Shown here: in pieces, positions 14,026 through 19,802 of the stretch | Numbering within the stretch: the first letter of the stretch is position 1 | Layout: the number at the start of each line of letters is the position of its first letter | From: WYZ-LMO6 sp964509845 | GTDB lineage: Archaea > Hadarchaeota > Hadarchaeia > Hadarchaeales > WYZ-LMO6 | NCBI GenBank assembly: GCA_964509845.1 | Contig: CAZDZG010000020.1 | Span: 1-19,802 of the forward strand | DNA length: 19,802 nucleotides | Reading direction: 5' to 3' | Made by a program: the position numbers and the translations under genes | Notes under the pieces: model-generated | Told to the model about the DNA's origin: nothing | The model's database searches: none | The model's input: the letters and a program-made list of their open reading frames with translations, nothing else

Positions 14026-15150
14026 CTAGCGTCCGCCCTCCAGGTCCTTGAGCGTGAGCACGCGCAAACCGGGGGGAACCCTCTCCACCCTCGACTGGAT
14101 TCCCACCAGGTTCCTCACCCCTCGCCCGGCGGCCAGCTCCGCCATCTCCTGCGTGATGATGCCGTCCAGGACCACGGTGTGCACCCCCTCCACCTGCTGA
14201 AGCCTCTCCTTCAGCTCCCTCACCGGCACCTCCTCGAGCCTCTCCAGGGCCTGGTTGAGCAGCTGCGCCTTCAGCGATCCCTGCATCCCCTCCAGCAGCT
14301 CCTTTAGCCTTGAGAGCTCCGCCCTCCCCTCCTGCGGTCTCCGCCTGAGCTCCTCCACCGGCACCTTGTTCTTCAGCGCCTTCAGCACTTCCTTCCTCGT
14401 CAGCTCCTCCACGCTCTTACCGTTGGGGGGTCTGGCCACGTAGTCTATCTTCACCAGCTGCATCAGCTCCTTCAGGATCAGGTCCCCTCCCCTGTCGCTG
14501 TCCAGGAAGGCCGTGACCGTTTTGTTCTTGCAGAGGTCCACGATGGCCTTCGGAACGTTCGTCCCCTCCACCGCCACGGCGTTGCGGATGCCTGCCCTGA
14601 GGAGGTTGAGGACGTCGGCCCTCCCCTCCACCAGGATGATGGCGTCCGAGTCCAGCACCCCTGGTCCGGCGGGGAGGCCCTGGTACTCAATGAGCTCGCT
14701 GGCCCTCAGGTTCTCCTTGACCTGCTCGGAGAGCTCCTGGCTCTCGGGGGCCTCCAGCTCCAGCTGGGAGAGGAGCTCCTTGGCCCTCTCCACGATGTAC
14801 TTGCGCTTGCCCTCCCTGACATCCTCGATCTTCTCCGTCCTTATCTTCGCCTCGCAGGGTCCCACCCTGTCCACCGTCTCCAGCGCGGCCGCTATGATGG
14901 CCGTCTCCACCTTGTCCAGGCTGGAGGGAATCAGGATGGTGCCCGTGGACTTCCCCTGGCTGGTCGTCAGCTCCACCTTGATCCTGCCTATCCTGCCGGA
15001 CTTCAGCAGCTCCCTGAGGTCCAGGTCCTCTCCCAGCAGCCCCTCCACCTGCCCGAAGATGGCTCCCACTACATCGGGGCGCTCCACCACCCCGTTGGCC
15101 TCTATCCGGGCGTGGATGAGGTACTTTACTGCTCCGAACTCCTCCTTCAT
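14026..15150 (-). CDS. dnaG: Archaeal DnaG-type primase (Toprim domain), exosome-associated DnaG
   Basis: A 374-aa archaeal DnaG. In archaea this Toprim protein binds the RNA exosome and has primase activity in vitro; PriS/PriL is the main replicative primase. The N-terminal domain reads FGAVKYLIHARIEANGVVE, and the VVERPDVVGAIFGQVEGLLG block is characteristic. The Toprim motifs are AIILVEGRADVLNLLRAG and AFLDSDRGGDLIL, which provide the metal-binding Glu and the DxD. The C-terminal part (LQQVEGVHTVVLDGIITQ) is also typical. The ATG at 15150 is preferred over an in-frame TTG at 15213 because GGAGGGTGAG lies just upstream and the family begins here. Its stop nearly touches the convergent GNAT gene. 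A strong TATA box is about 185 nt upstream, so it may have a long leader. Confidence 0.96.
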   Translation of the reverse strand: MKEEFGAVKYLIHARIEANGVVERPDVVGAIFGQVEGLLGEDLDLRELLKSGRIGRIKVELTTSQGKSTGTILIPSSLDKVETAIIAAALETVDRVGPCEAKIRTEKIEDVREGKRKYIVERAKELLSQLELEAPESQELSEQVKENLRASELIEYQGLPAGPGVLDSDAIILVEGRADVLNLLRAGIRNAVAVEGTNVPKAIVDLCKNKTVTAFLDSDRGGDLILKELMQLVKIDYVARPPNGKSVEELTRKEVLKALKNKVPVEELRRRPQEGRAELSRLKELLEGMQGSLKAQLLNQALERLEEVPVRELKERLQQVEGVHTVVLDGIITQEMAELAAGRGVRNLVGIQSRVERVPPGLRVLTLKDLEGGR

Positions 15151-15346
15151 GTTCTCACCCTCCTTCCTAACCGCCTCTTCCCTTACCAGCTCCTTGAGCG
15201 GTTTTTCCCTCAATCGCTCACCAGAAGGTTTGATTGGTTCCTTCCGGAGCCTCCTGCTTCAAGGACGGTACCGGCCGGAGCCGACACCGCCTCCACAGGA
15301 CGGGCTCAGCCCGCTTCTTCTATTCCCTCCCCTTATAAATACTTCA
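15151..15346 (-). other. Intergenic leader region of dnaG
   Basis: This 196-nt stretch between the thiolase stop and the dnaG start holds a strong TATA box at its far end, a short perfect hairpin (CGGGC TCA GCCCG at 15301-15313), and a second possible stem GAGCG/CGCUC nearer dnaG. I see no supported ORF. It is either a structured dnaG leader or a small RNA gene. Confidence 0.4.
15333..15341 (-). promoter_or_regulatory. Strong TATA box upstream of dnaG
   Basis: TATTTATAA on the minus strand, preceded by purine-rich GTGAAG as a B-recognition-like element, is the best TATA match in the window. The expected start site is near 15310, about 160 nt before the dnaG ATG. Confidence 0.55.
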
Positions 15347-16543
15347 CTACCCTCTGTCCAGCCCGAACAGGCAGACGCTCACCACGCTCATGGGGGGAAA
15401 GCCTCCCAGGTTGTGGGTGAGGCCCAGCCGGGGGTCCCTGAGCTGCCTGGGCCCAGCCTTCCCCTGCAGCTGCTTGTATATCTCGTACACCATCCTCAGA
15501 CCCGAGGCCCCTATGGGATGACCGAAGCACTTGAGCCCCCCGTCCGGCTGGCAGGGTATCTCCCCGTCCAGCTCGAAGAAGCCCGCCTCCACATCCTCCG
15601 CCGCCTTTCCCCTGGGGGAGATGCCCAGGTCCTCGTAGGTGACCAGCTCGGTGATGGAGAAGCAATCATGGACCTCCAGGAGGTCCAGCTCCCTGCGGGG
15701 ATCCTGCACCCCCGCCTCCTGATAGGCCCTCCTGGCCGCCCTGACCGTGGTCTCCACGTGGCACCCATCCCACCGGTAAAGCAGTTCCTCCCCCGAGGAG
15801 GTAGCCACCTGCATGGCCTTCACGTAAACCGGATCCTCCCTGTACTCCCTGGCCTTCTCCGCCCTCACCACGATGGCCGCCGCCGCCCCATCGCTCACCC
15901 CGCAGCAGTCGTAGAGGCCCAGCGGCCAGGCGATGATGGGTGCTCCCAGCGCCTCCTCCACCTTGATCTCCCTGCGGAGGTGGGCCTTGGGATTCTTGGC
16001 CCCGTTCCTGTGGCTCTTCACCGAGATCTTGGCCAGGACCTCCCTTCCCCTCTCCGGGCTCAGCCCGTAGGTGTCGAAGTACCTGACCGCCATCATGGCG
16101 AAGGCCCCCGGAGCCGTAACGTTGGGGAAGATGATCCTGTTCTTGGAGCCCATGGCGGCACCGAACTCCGGAAGGCCCCCGTATCCCACGTCCTTGAGCT
16201 TCTCCACCCCCAGGGCCAGGGCTACCTCGCAGGCCCCGGAGGCCACGGCGTAGCAGGCCGCCCTCAGGGCCTCCGAGCCCGTGGCGCAGAAGTTCTCCAC
16301 CCTGGTGACGGGAATGAAGGGAAGCTTCAGGGTGACGGAGAGGGGAAGGGCGCTCTTTCCCGCGAAGACCTCCTCGAAGCAGGTCCCCAGCCAGGCCATC
16401 TCTATGTCCTCCTTCTCCATGCCCGCATCCTCCAGGGCCTCCTGGAAGGCCTCCACGATCAGATCTTCATACCCCGCGTCCCACCTCTCCCCGAACCTGG
16501 TGCAGCCCATCCCCACGATGGCCACCTTATCCTTGATCCCCAT
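15347..16543 (-). CDS. Archaeal thiolase (acetyl-CoA C-acetyltransferase/SCP2-type)
   Basis: A 398-aa thiolase-fold enzyme of the archaeal SCP2-like group, condensing two acetyl-CoA or cleaving 3-ketoacyl-CoA. The nucleophile is C86 in VENFCATGS, with H292 in LLEVHDCFSITE and H342 in CFGHPIGASG. The C-terminal THNLGG block replaces the second Cys motif of classical thiolases, as is usual in this group. The ATG at 16543 lies inside the 3' end of the HMGCS-like gene (17-nt overlap), so the two are co-transcribed. In archaea such a thiolase forms a complex with HMG-CoA synthase bridged by a DUF35 protein; here DUF35 is part of the neighbouring polypeptide. With that partner apparently lacking HMGCS catalytic residues and an AMACR-type enzyme nearby, a role in another acyl-CoA pathway is also possible. 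Confidence 0.93.
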   Translation of the reverse strand: MGIKDKVAIVGMGCTRFGERWDAGYEDLIVEAFQEALEDAGMEKEDIEMAWLGTCFEEVFAGKSALPLSVTLKLPFIPVTRVENFCATGSEALRAACYAVASGACEVALALGVEKLKDVGYGGLPEFGAAMGSKNRIIFPNVTAPGAFAMMAVRYFDTYGLSPERGREVLAKISVKSHRNGAKNPKAHLRREIKVEEALGAPIIAWPLGLYDCCGVSDGAAAAIVVRAEKAREYREDPVYVKAMQVATSSGEELLYRWDGCHVETTVRAARRAYQEAGVQDPRRELDLLEVHDCFSITELVTYEDLGISPRGKAAEDVEAGFFELDGEIPCQPDGGLKCFGHPIGASGLRMVYEIYKQLQGKAGPRQLRDPRLGLTHNLGGFPPMSVVSVCLFGLDRG

Positions 16544-17954
16544 CGCCCACCTCCGGAACCGCCTTCCAGAAATAAGTTACGATCCCCCTCACGGGATCGA
16601 CGTACTTCCTCCGGAAGCTCATCCTGACGGGGGCCCCCACCCTTAGCTCCCCCGCCTCGCAGTCCGTGAAGTCGAACCAGAACCTCCCTCCCCCTTCAAA
16701 GTCCACTATTCCGTAGATGGCGGGCCTGTTCACCGAGAAGGCGAGCATGTCCTCGGTGTAGCTGAAGATCCTTCCCCTCCTGTCCGAGAAGCGGTAGGGC
16801 TCCAGGTCCGTACCGCCGCAGGCCACGCAGACCCTCTGGGGGGGATACTGGGGGACCCCGCAGGCCCTGCACCTGGCCCCCACCAGGGCCAGGATGGCCC
16901 TCCTCTCCCTCCAGGAGAGGGAAAGGGAGGTGGGGGCTATCTCCTCCCCCCTCAGTCCCTTCTCCACCGGCATCATCTCCCTCCAGGCGAGGTACCTCTC
17001 GTAGCTGTTCAGTTCCTTCCTCCTGGCCAGCGCCCTCCTCACCTTCCCCCCTCCCTTCCCGGTCACGGTGAGGAGGAGGGAATCGCTCCCCGCCCCGTAG
17101 CCCGCCACCACCACCTTCCCCCCCGGCTCCACCTCCTCCAGCGCGGCGGCGAGGAGGAGGAGGGGATGGGCCGCCCCGGCGTTCCCCACCTGCTCGAAGA
17201 GGCTGGGCTGGACCTGCTCGGGGGAGAAACCCAGCTCCCTGGCCAGCCTGGGGTGATCCCGCGGGAAGAGGGGTGGCAGGGCCACCCTGGAGATCCGGGA
17301 GGGCTCCAGCCCGTGCTTCCCGAGCAGGCCCTGCACCGAGAGGCGGAGGAACTTGAAGTAGCCCTCCTCCCTTATCCAGCGGTCCTCCCAGGAGCGGGTG
17401 AAGACCTCCCCTTCCACCCTCCAGTAATCCGGAAAGTCCTGGGAGAGGGAGTGGAAGCCCTCCAGCCTGGCCAGCCTCTCCTCCCCCACCAGCACGGCCG
17501 CGGCGGCGTCCCCGTACATGACCTCCTGCAGGCTTCCCGCCCTCCCCCTCCTGCAGTCGGAGGCCACCACCAGCACCCTCTTCCCCTCCCTCGCCTCCTC
17601 GAAGGCCGAGAGCAGGGCCCTCAGCCCCGCCGCCGGGGAGCCCGTGAAGTCCGCCGTCTTCACCTCCTCCCCCAGGTCCAGGGCGGTGGCCAGGATGGCC
17701 GCGTTCATCCTCTCCGCATAGGGAGGGGTGGTGGTGGCGAAGTACACCGCCCCTATTCCCTCCCTCTCCTCCCCCAGGCAGTCCCTGGCGGCCTCCACCC
17801 CCATGGTGAGACTGTCCTCGTCCCAGTTGGCCACCGTCCTTTCTCCGGGCAGGAGGGCGGCCGGGTTGAGCCAGGAGGCCACCGCCTCGTAGAGGACGGC
17901 CCTGTCCATCCGGTATCTGGGGAGATAAACCCCGCAGGAGGCTATTCCCACCAT
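16527..17954 (-). CDS. HMG-CoA-synthase-like thiolase-fold protein fused to a DUF35 zinc-ribbon/OB-fold domain
   Basis: A 475-aa two-domain protein. Residues 1-300 resemble HMG-CoA synthase/KAS III: ASCGVYLPRYR at the start, GAVYFATTTPPYAERMNAA (69-87), YGDAAAAVLVG (147-157), and VGNAGAAHPLLLL (256-268). Residues 350-460 are DUF35: a zinc ribbon CxxC...CxxC (C362, C365, C376, C379) then an OB-fold thought to hold CoA esters. Catalytic HMGCS residues are not where expected. The Cys segment reads ADFTGSPAAG (101-110) with no Cys, the general-base Glu position reads ATTT, and the usual catalytic His block reads ALPPLFPRD. It may be a structural partner of the thiolase or may have other chemistry. 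The start is ATG at 17954 with GGGAGG upstream and a T-rich box 27 nt away. Confidence 0.87.
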   Translation of the reverse strand: MVGIASCGVYLPRYRMDRAVLYEAVASWLNPAALLPGERTVANWDEDSLTMGVEAARDCLGEEREGIGAVYFATTTPPYAERMNAAILATALDLGEEVKTADFTGSPAAGLRALLSAFEEAREGKRVLVVASDCRRGRAGSLQEVMYGDAAAAVLVGEERLARLEGFHSLSQDFPDYWRVEGEVFTRSWEDRWIREEGYFKFLRLSVQGLLGKHGLEPSRISRVALPPLFPRDHPRLARELGFSPEQVQPSLFEQVGNAGAAHPLLLLAAALEEVEPGGKVVVAGYGAGSDSLLLTVTGKGGGKVRRALARRKELNSYERYLAWREMMPVEKGLRGEEIAPTSLSLSWRERRAILALVGARCRACGVPQYPPQRVCVACGGTDLEPYRFSDRRGRIFSYTEDMLAFSVNRPAIYGIVDFEGGGRFWFDFTDCEAGELRVGAPVRMSFRRKYVDPVRGIVTYFWKAVPEVGDGDQG

Positions 17955-17978
17955 CCCCCTTCCCTCCCAGTGAGAACC

Positions 17979-17984
17979 AAAAAA
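17979..17984 (-). promoter_or_regulatory. T-rich TATA-like element before the HMGCS-like/thiolase pair
   Basis: TTTTTT on the minus strand is centred about 27 nt upstream of the ATG at 17954, in the 34-nt gap after the CoA transferase family gene. The pair may thus also be transcribed separately from the upstream genes. Confidence 0.4.
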
Positions 17985-17988
17985 GCTT

Positions 17989-19104
17989 TCATACCACCCC
18001 CTCCCTCCTCATCTCCTCTATCTCCCCCTCACCGTATCCCAGCTCCCTGAGGATCTCCTCCGTGTGCTCCCCCAGCGAGGGGGCCCTCCTCCTCACCCTG
18101 AAGGAGAAGAGGGAGGACCTGAAGGGAAGGCCCAGCACCCTCCTTCCCCCCTCCTCCACCATCATCCCCGTCTCCCGCACCTGGGGATCGGAGAAGACCT
18201 CCTCCAGAGAGTAAACGGGGGCCACGGGCACGTCCGCCTCCGCCAGGATCCTGAACCACTCCTCCCTGGTCCTGGTCTGGAAAAGCCTCCGGAGGTCCTC
18301 GAAGATCTCCTCCCTCCTTCCTAGGTCCCACTGGCTGTCCCCGTACTCCTCCTTCCCCAGCGCCCCGCACAGCCTCCTCCAGAAAACCTCCTCCAGACAG
18401 CCCACGCTGAGGTACCGGCCGTCCGAGGTCCGGTAGACCGAGTAGCAGGGGAAGCGGCCAAGCAGGGGAAGGGTCTCCCCGCTCACCTCCCACCCCTCCA
18501 GGTGAAGGGAGGAGGGGAGGGTGAGGAAGAAGAGGGAGGCGCCCAGCAGGGAGAGATCGAGACGTTGTCCCTTCCCCGTCCTCTCCCTGTGGAGAAGGGC
18601 GGAGAGGATGGCCACCGTGGCCAGCAGGCATCCGCCCACGTCGGCTATCTGCACCCCGGGCACCACGGGCCTTCCCTCCCCGTCCCTGGTGAGGCCGAGG
18701 ATTCCCCCCAGCGAGATGTAGTTGATGTCATGGCCGGGGAGCCCGCGGTACGGTCCCTCCCTGCCGTAGCCCGAGATGGAGCAGTAGATGAGGCGGGGGT
18801 TCGCCCGGCTGAGGACCTGATAGTCAAGCCCCCACTCCTCCATCGTCCCGGGCCTGAAGTTCTCCACCAGCACGTCGCTCCTCTCCGCCAGCCTGAGCAG
18901 GACCTCCCTTCCCCTCCCGGACCGCAGGTTCAGGGTCAGGCTTCTCTTGTTCCTATGGATGGCGGAGAAATAGGGGGGCAAGGTGCGGGCGTGGTCTCCC
19001 CTCCCCGGTTCCTCCACCTTGATCACGTCCGCCCCCAGGTCGGCCAGCAGGGTGGTGAAGGGAAGGTACCGGGTGAGGTCCACCACCCTTATTCCCTCAA
19101 GCAT
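17989..19104 (-). CDS. Family III CoA-transferase fold protein, alpha-methylacyl-CoA racemase type
   Basis: A 371-aa CaiB/BaiF fold protein. The N-terminal VVDLTRYLP...LADLGADVIKVE block (7-31) is general for family III. The catalytic region favours a racemase (AMACR/MCR): H125 and D126 in GHDINYISLGG, D155 in VQIADVGG, and E239 in GCLEEVF match the H126/D127/D156/E241 set of the mycobacterial enzyme almost by number. Formyl-CoA-type transferases use a single Asp near 169. The likely reaction is inversion at C2 of 2-methylacyl-CoA (or 2-arylpropionyl-CoA), as in branched-chain acyl-CoA breakdown. The ATG at 19104 lies 7 nt after the stop of the gamma-CA-like gene. It is followed by an HMGCS-like/DUF35 protein and a thiolase. 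Confidence 0.88.
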   Translation of the reverse strand: MLEGIRVVDLTRYLPFTTLLADLGADVIKVEEPGRGDHARTLPPYFSAIHRNKRSLTLNLRSGRGREVLLRLAERSDVLVENFRPGTMEEWGLDYQVLSRANPRLIYCSISGYGREGPYRGLPGHDINYISLGGILGLTRDGEGRPVVPGVQIADVGGCLLATVAILSALLHRERTGKGQRLDLSLLGASLFFLTLPSSLHLEGWEVSGETLPLLGRFPCYSVYRTSDGRYLSVGCLEEVFWRRLCGALGKEEYGDSQWDLGRREEIFEDLRRLFQTRTREEWFRILAEADVPVAPVYSLEEVFSDPQVRETGMMVEEGGRRVLGLPFRSSLFSFRVRRRAPSLGEHTEEILRELGYGEGEIEEMRREGVV

Positions 19105-19111
19105 CTCCAGC

Positions 19112-19633
19112 CTACCACCTGAAGAGCTCAGGATGCTGGCGGGCCAGCTCGTAGTAGCCCATCGCCCCGGCCTCCGCCCTGGCCCTCTGCTCCTCCTGAT
19201 CCAGCTCCTTCACCAGCCTGGCGGGCACGCCCGCGAACATGGTGCCGGGCGGAACCTCTGTTCCCTCCCTTACCACCGAGCCGGCCGCCACGATCGAGTT
19301 CCTCCCTATCCTGGCCCCGTTCAGGATGACGGAGCCTATCCCCACCAACACATGATCCTCCACGATGGCCCCGTGGATCACCGCCCCATGCCCCACCGTC
19401 ACGTAGTCCCCCACGGAAACCTCCGTGCTCATGTCCGTGTGGAGCACGCAGTTGTCCTGGATGCTGGTGAACCTTCCCACCCTCACCGGATTCAGGTCTC
19501 CCCTCAGGACCGCCCCGGGCCAGACGCTGCTTCCCTCCCCCACCTCCACCTCCCCCACCAGGCAGGCCAGCGGAGATACCAGGGCCCCGGGATGAATCCT
19601 GGGCCTCTTCCCTCCGAACTCGTAGAGGGGCAT
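19112..19633 (-). CDS. Gamma-class carbonic anhydrase-like left-handed beta-helix protein
   Basis: A 173-aa hexapeptide-repeat protein of the gamma-CA/CaiE/PaaY group. Isoleucine-patch repeats run from about 17 to 135, with a C-terminal helix after 140. Candidate zinc ligands are H65 (VLHTD), H82 (VGHG) and H87 (VIHG), which correspond to the three His of Cam-type carbonic anhydrase. It lacks the long acidic loop of Cam and so belongs with the CamH/PaaY-like short forms; these may hydrate CO2, or as PaaY does, hydrolyse CoA thioesters. The latter would fit the neighbours. The start is ATG at 19633. A TATA-like TTTAA box is 26 nt upstream, and this is the first gene of the acyl-CoA block. Confidence 0.93.
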   Translation of the reverse strand: MPLYEFGGKRPRIHPGALVSPLACLVGEVEVGEGSSVWPGAVLRGDLNPVRVGRFTSIQDNCVLHTDMSTEVSVGDYVTVGHGAVIHGAIVEDHVLVGIGSVILNGARIGRNSIVAAGSVVREGTEVPPGTMFAGVPARLVKELDQEEQRARAEAGAMGYYELARQHPELFRW

Positions 19634-19655
19634 CAGAAAACTAATCCTCCCCCTC

Positions 19656-19662
19656 CTTAAAC
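19656..19662 (-). promoter_or_regulatory. TATA box for the gamma-CA-like gene
   Basis: GTTTAAG on the minus strand is centred 26 nt upstream of the ATG at 19633, predicting a leaderless or near-leaderless transcript, although GGAGG also precedes the ATG. Confidence 0.5.
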
Positions 19663-19678
19663 CTTCCCGTGACCAAGG

Positions 19679-19686
19679 TTAATTTA
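19679..19686 (+). promoter_or_regulatory. TATA box for tRNA-Glu
   Basis: TTAATTTA is centred about 27 nt before the first base of the tRNA. Confidence 0.65.
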
Positions 19687-19709
19687 GCCCGAAGGAAAAG
19701 GAGGATGGT

Positions 19710-19802
19710 GCCCCGGTGGTGTAGCCCGGCCAATCATCCGGCCCTTTCGAGCACTAACGGGGAAAGGCCGTGACGCGGGTTCAAATCCCGCCCGGGGCAC
19801 CA
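19710..19802 (+). tRNA. tRNA-Glu (anticodon UUC) with a predicted 15-nt intron
   Basis: The acceptor pairs are GCCCCGG/CCGGGGC, the discriminator is A73, and CCA is encoded at the very end of the window. The D-arm (TGGTGTAGCCCGGCCAATCAT) is that of archaeal tRNA-Glu/Asp, and the T-arm is GCGGGTTCAAATCCCGC. The anticodon stem is CGGCC (19739-19743) with GGCCG (19766-19770). Between them are 22 bases instead of 7. Removing 15 bases at 19750-19764, the canonical 37/38 site, restores the standard loop CTTTCGA with anticodon UUC at 19746-19748. The intron can shift by one base because an A flanks both sides. Confidence 0.95.

Noticed and set aside
15151..15346. C/D box guide RNA in the dnaG leader
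   Set aside because: A CTGA is present in the hairpin, but there is no matching RTGATGA box C.
14513..16627. 704-aa plus-strand open frame
   Set aside because: It is antisense to dnaG and the thiolase; long shadow frames are expected in GC-rich DNA with few stop codons.
17989..19104. Formyl-CoA or other true CoA transferase
   Set aside because: The His-Asp pair, second Asp and Glu match the racemase set rather than the single catalytic Asp of the transferases.

Overview
The window is archaeal chromosomal DNA. The evidence is an archaeal DnaG-type primase, class I lysyl-tRNA synthetase, an XPD-type Fe-S helicase next to an XPF-type nuclease, a HemK2/Mtq2-type methyltransferase, a beta-RFAP synthase-like protein (methanopterin pathway family), an archaeal 7S (SRP) RNA, an intron-containing tRNA-Glu, and AT-rich boxes about 26 nt upstream of many starts. 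The DNA is strongly GC-rich. The proteins are rich in Glu, Arg, Leu and Gly and poor in Gln and Asn, and Arg is mostly AGG, which suggests a thermophile. A GC-rich euryarchaeote-like or Hadarchaeota-like lineage would fit, but that is inference.

Layout. Positions 1-196 hold no gene I can support. 197-2948 (+) holds endonuclease V, a divergent beta-RFAP synthase-like GHMP protein, and a DUF1464 ASKHA-fold protein coupled to it by an ATGA overlap. 2952-3264 (-) is an SRP RNA ending 3 nt from the DUF1464 stop. 3302-4498 (-) is an M50 membrane metalloprotease, diverging from cutA and a coupled nucleotidyltransferase (4583-5583, +). 5561-7138 (-) is lysK, diverging from a class I aminotransferase (7195-8319, +). 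8291-12843 (-) is a six-gene run: two MgtE-like half transporters, HemK2-type methyltransferase, a small membrane protein, XPD helicase, XPF nuclease. 12928-13278 (+) is a small membrane protein, followed by tRNA-Thr(GGU) (-), a GNAT acetyltransferase (+) and dnaG (-). 15347-19633 (-) is an acyl-CoA block: gamma-carbonic anhydrase-like protein, an AMACR-type family III CoA protein, an HMG-CoA-synthase-like/DUF35 fusion, and a thiolase. The window ends exactly at the CCA of tRNA-Glu(UUC).

Genes are packed tightly: ATGA/GTGA overlaps within operons, and convergent genes that overlap by 23-29 nt or nearly touch. Functional groups are DNA repair and replication (endonuclease V, XPD, XPF, DnaG), translation and protein targeting (LysK, HemK2, tRNAs, SRP RNA), cofactor metabolism (MptG-like plus DUF1464), and acyl-CoA chemistry.

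Most worth a second look are: the XPF nuclease with no ATG, GTG or TTG start, whose CTG overlaps the XPD stop; the HMGCS-like/DUF35 fusion that lacks the expected catalytic residues and sits with a thiolase and racemase; and the MptG-like protein with altered glycine-rich motifs, coupled to DUF1464.
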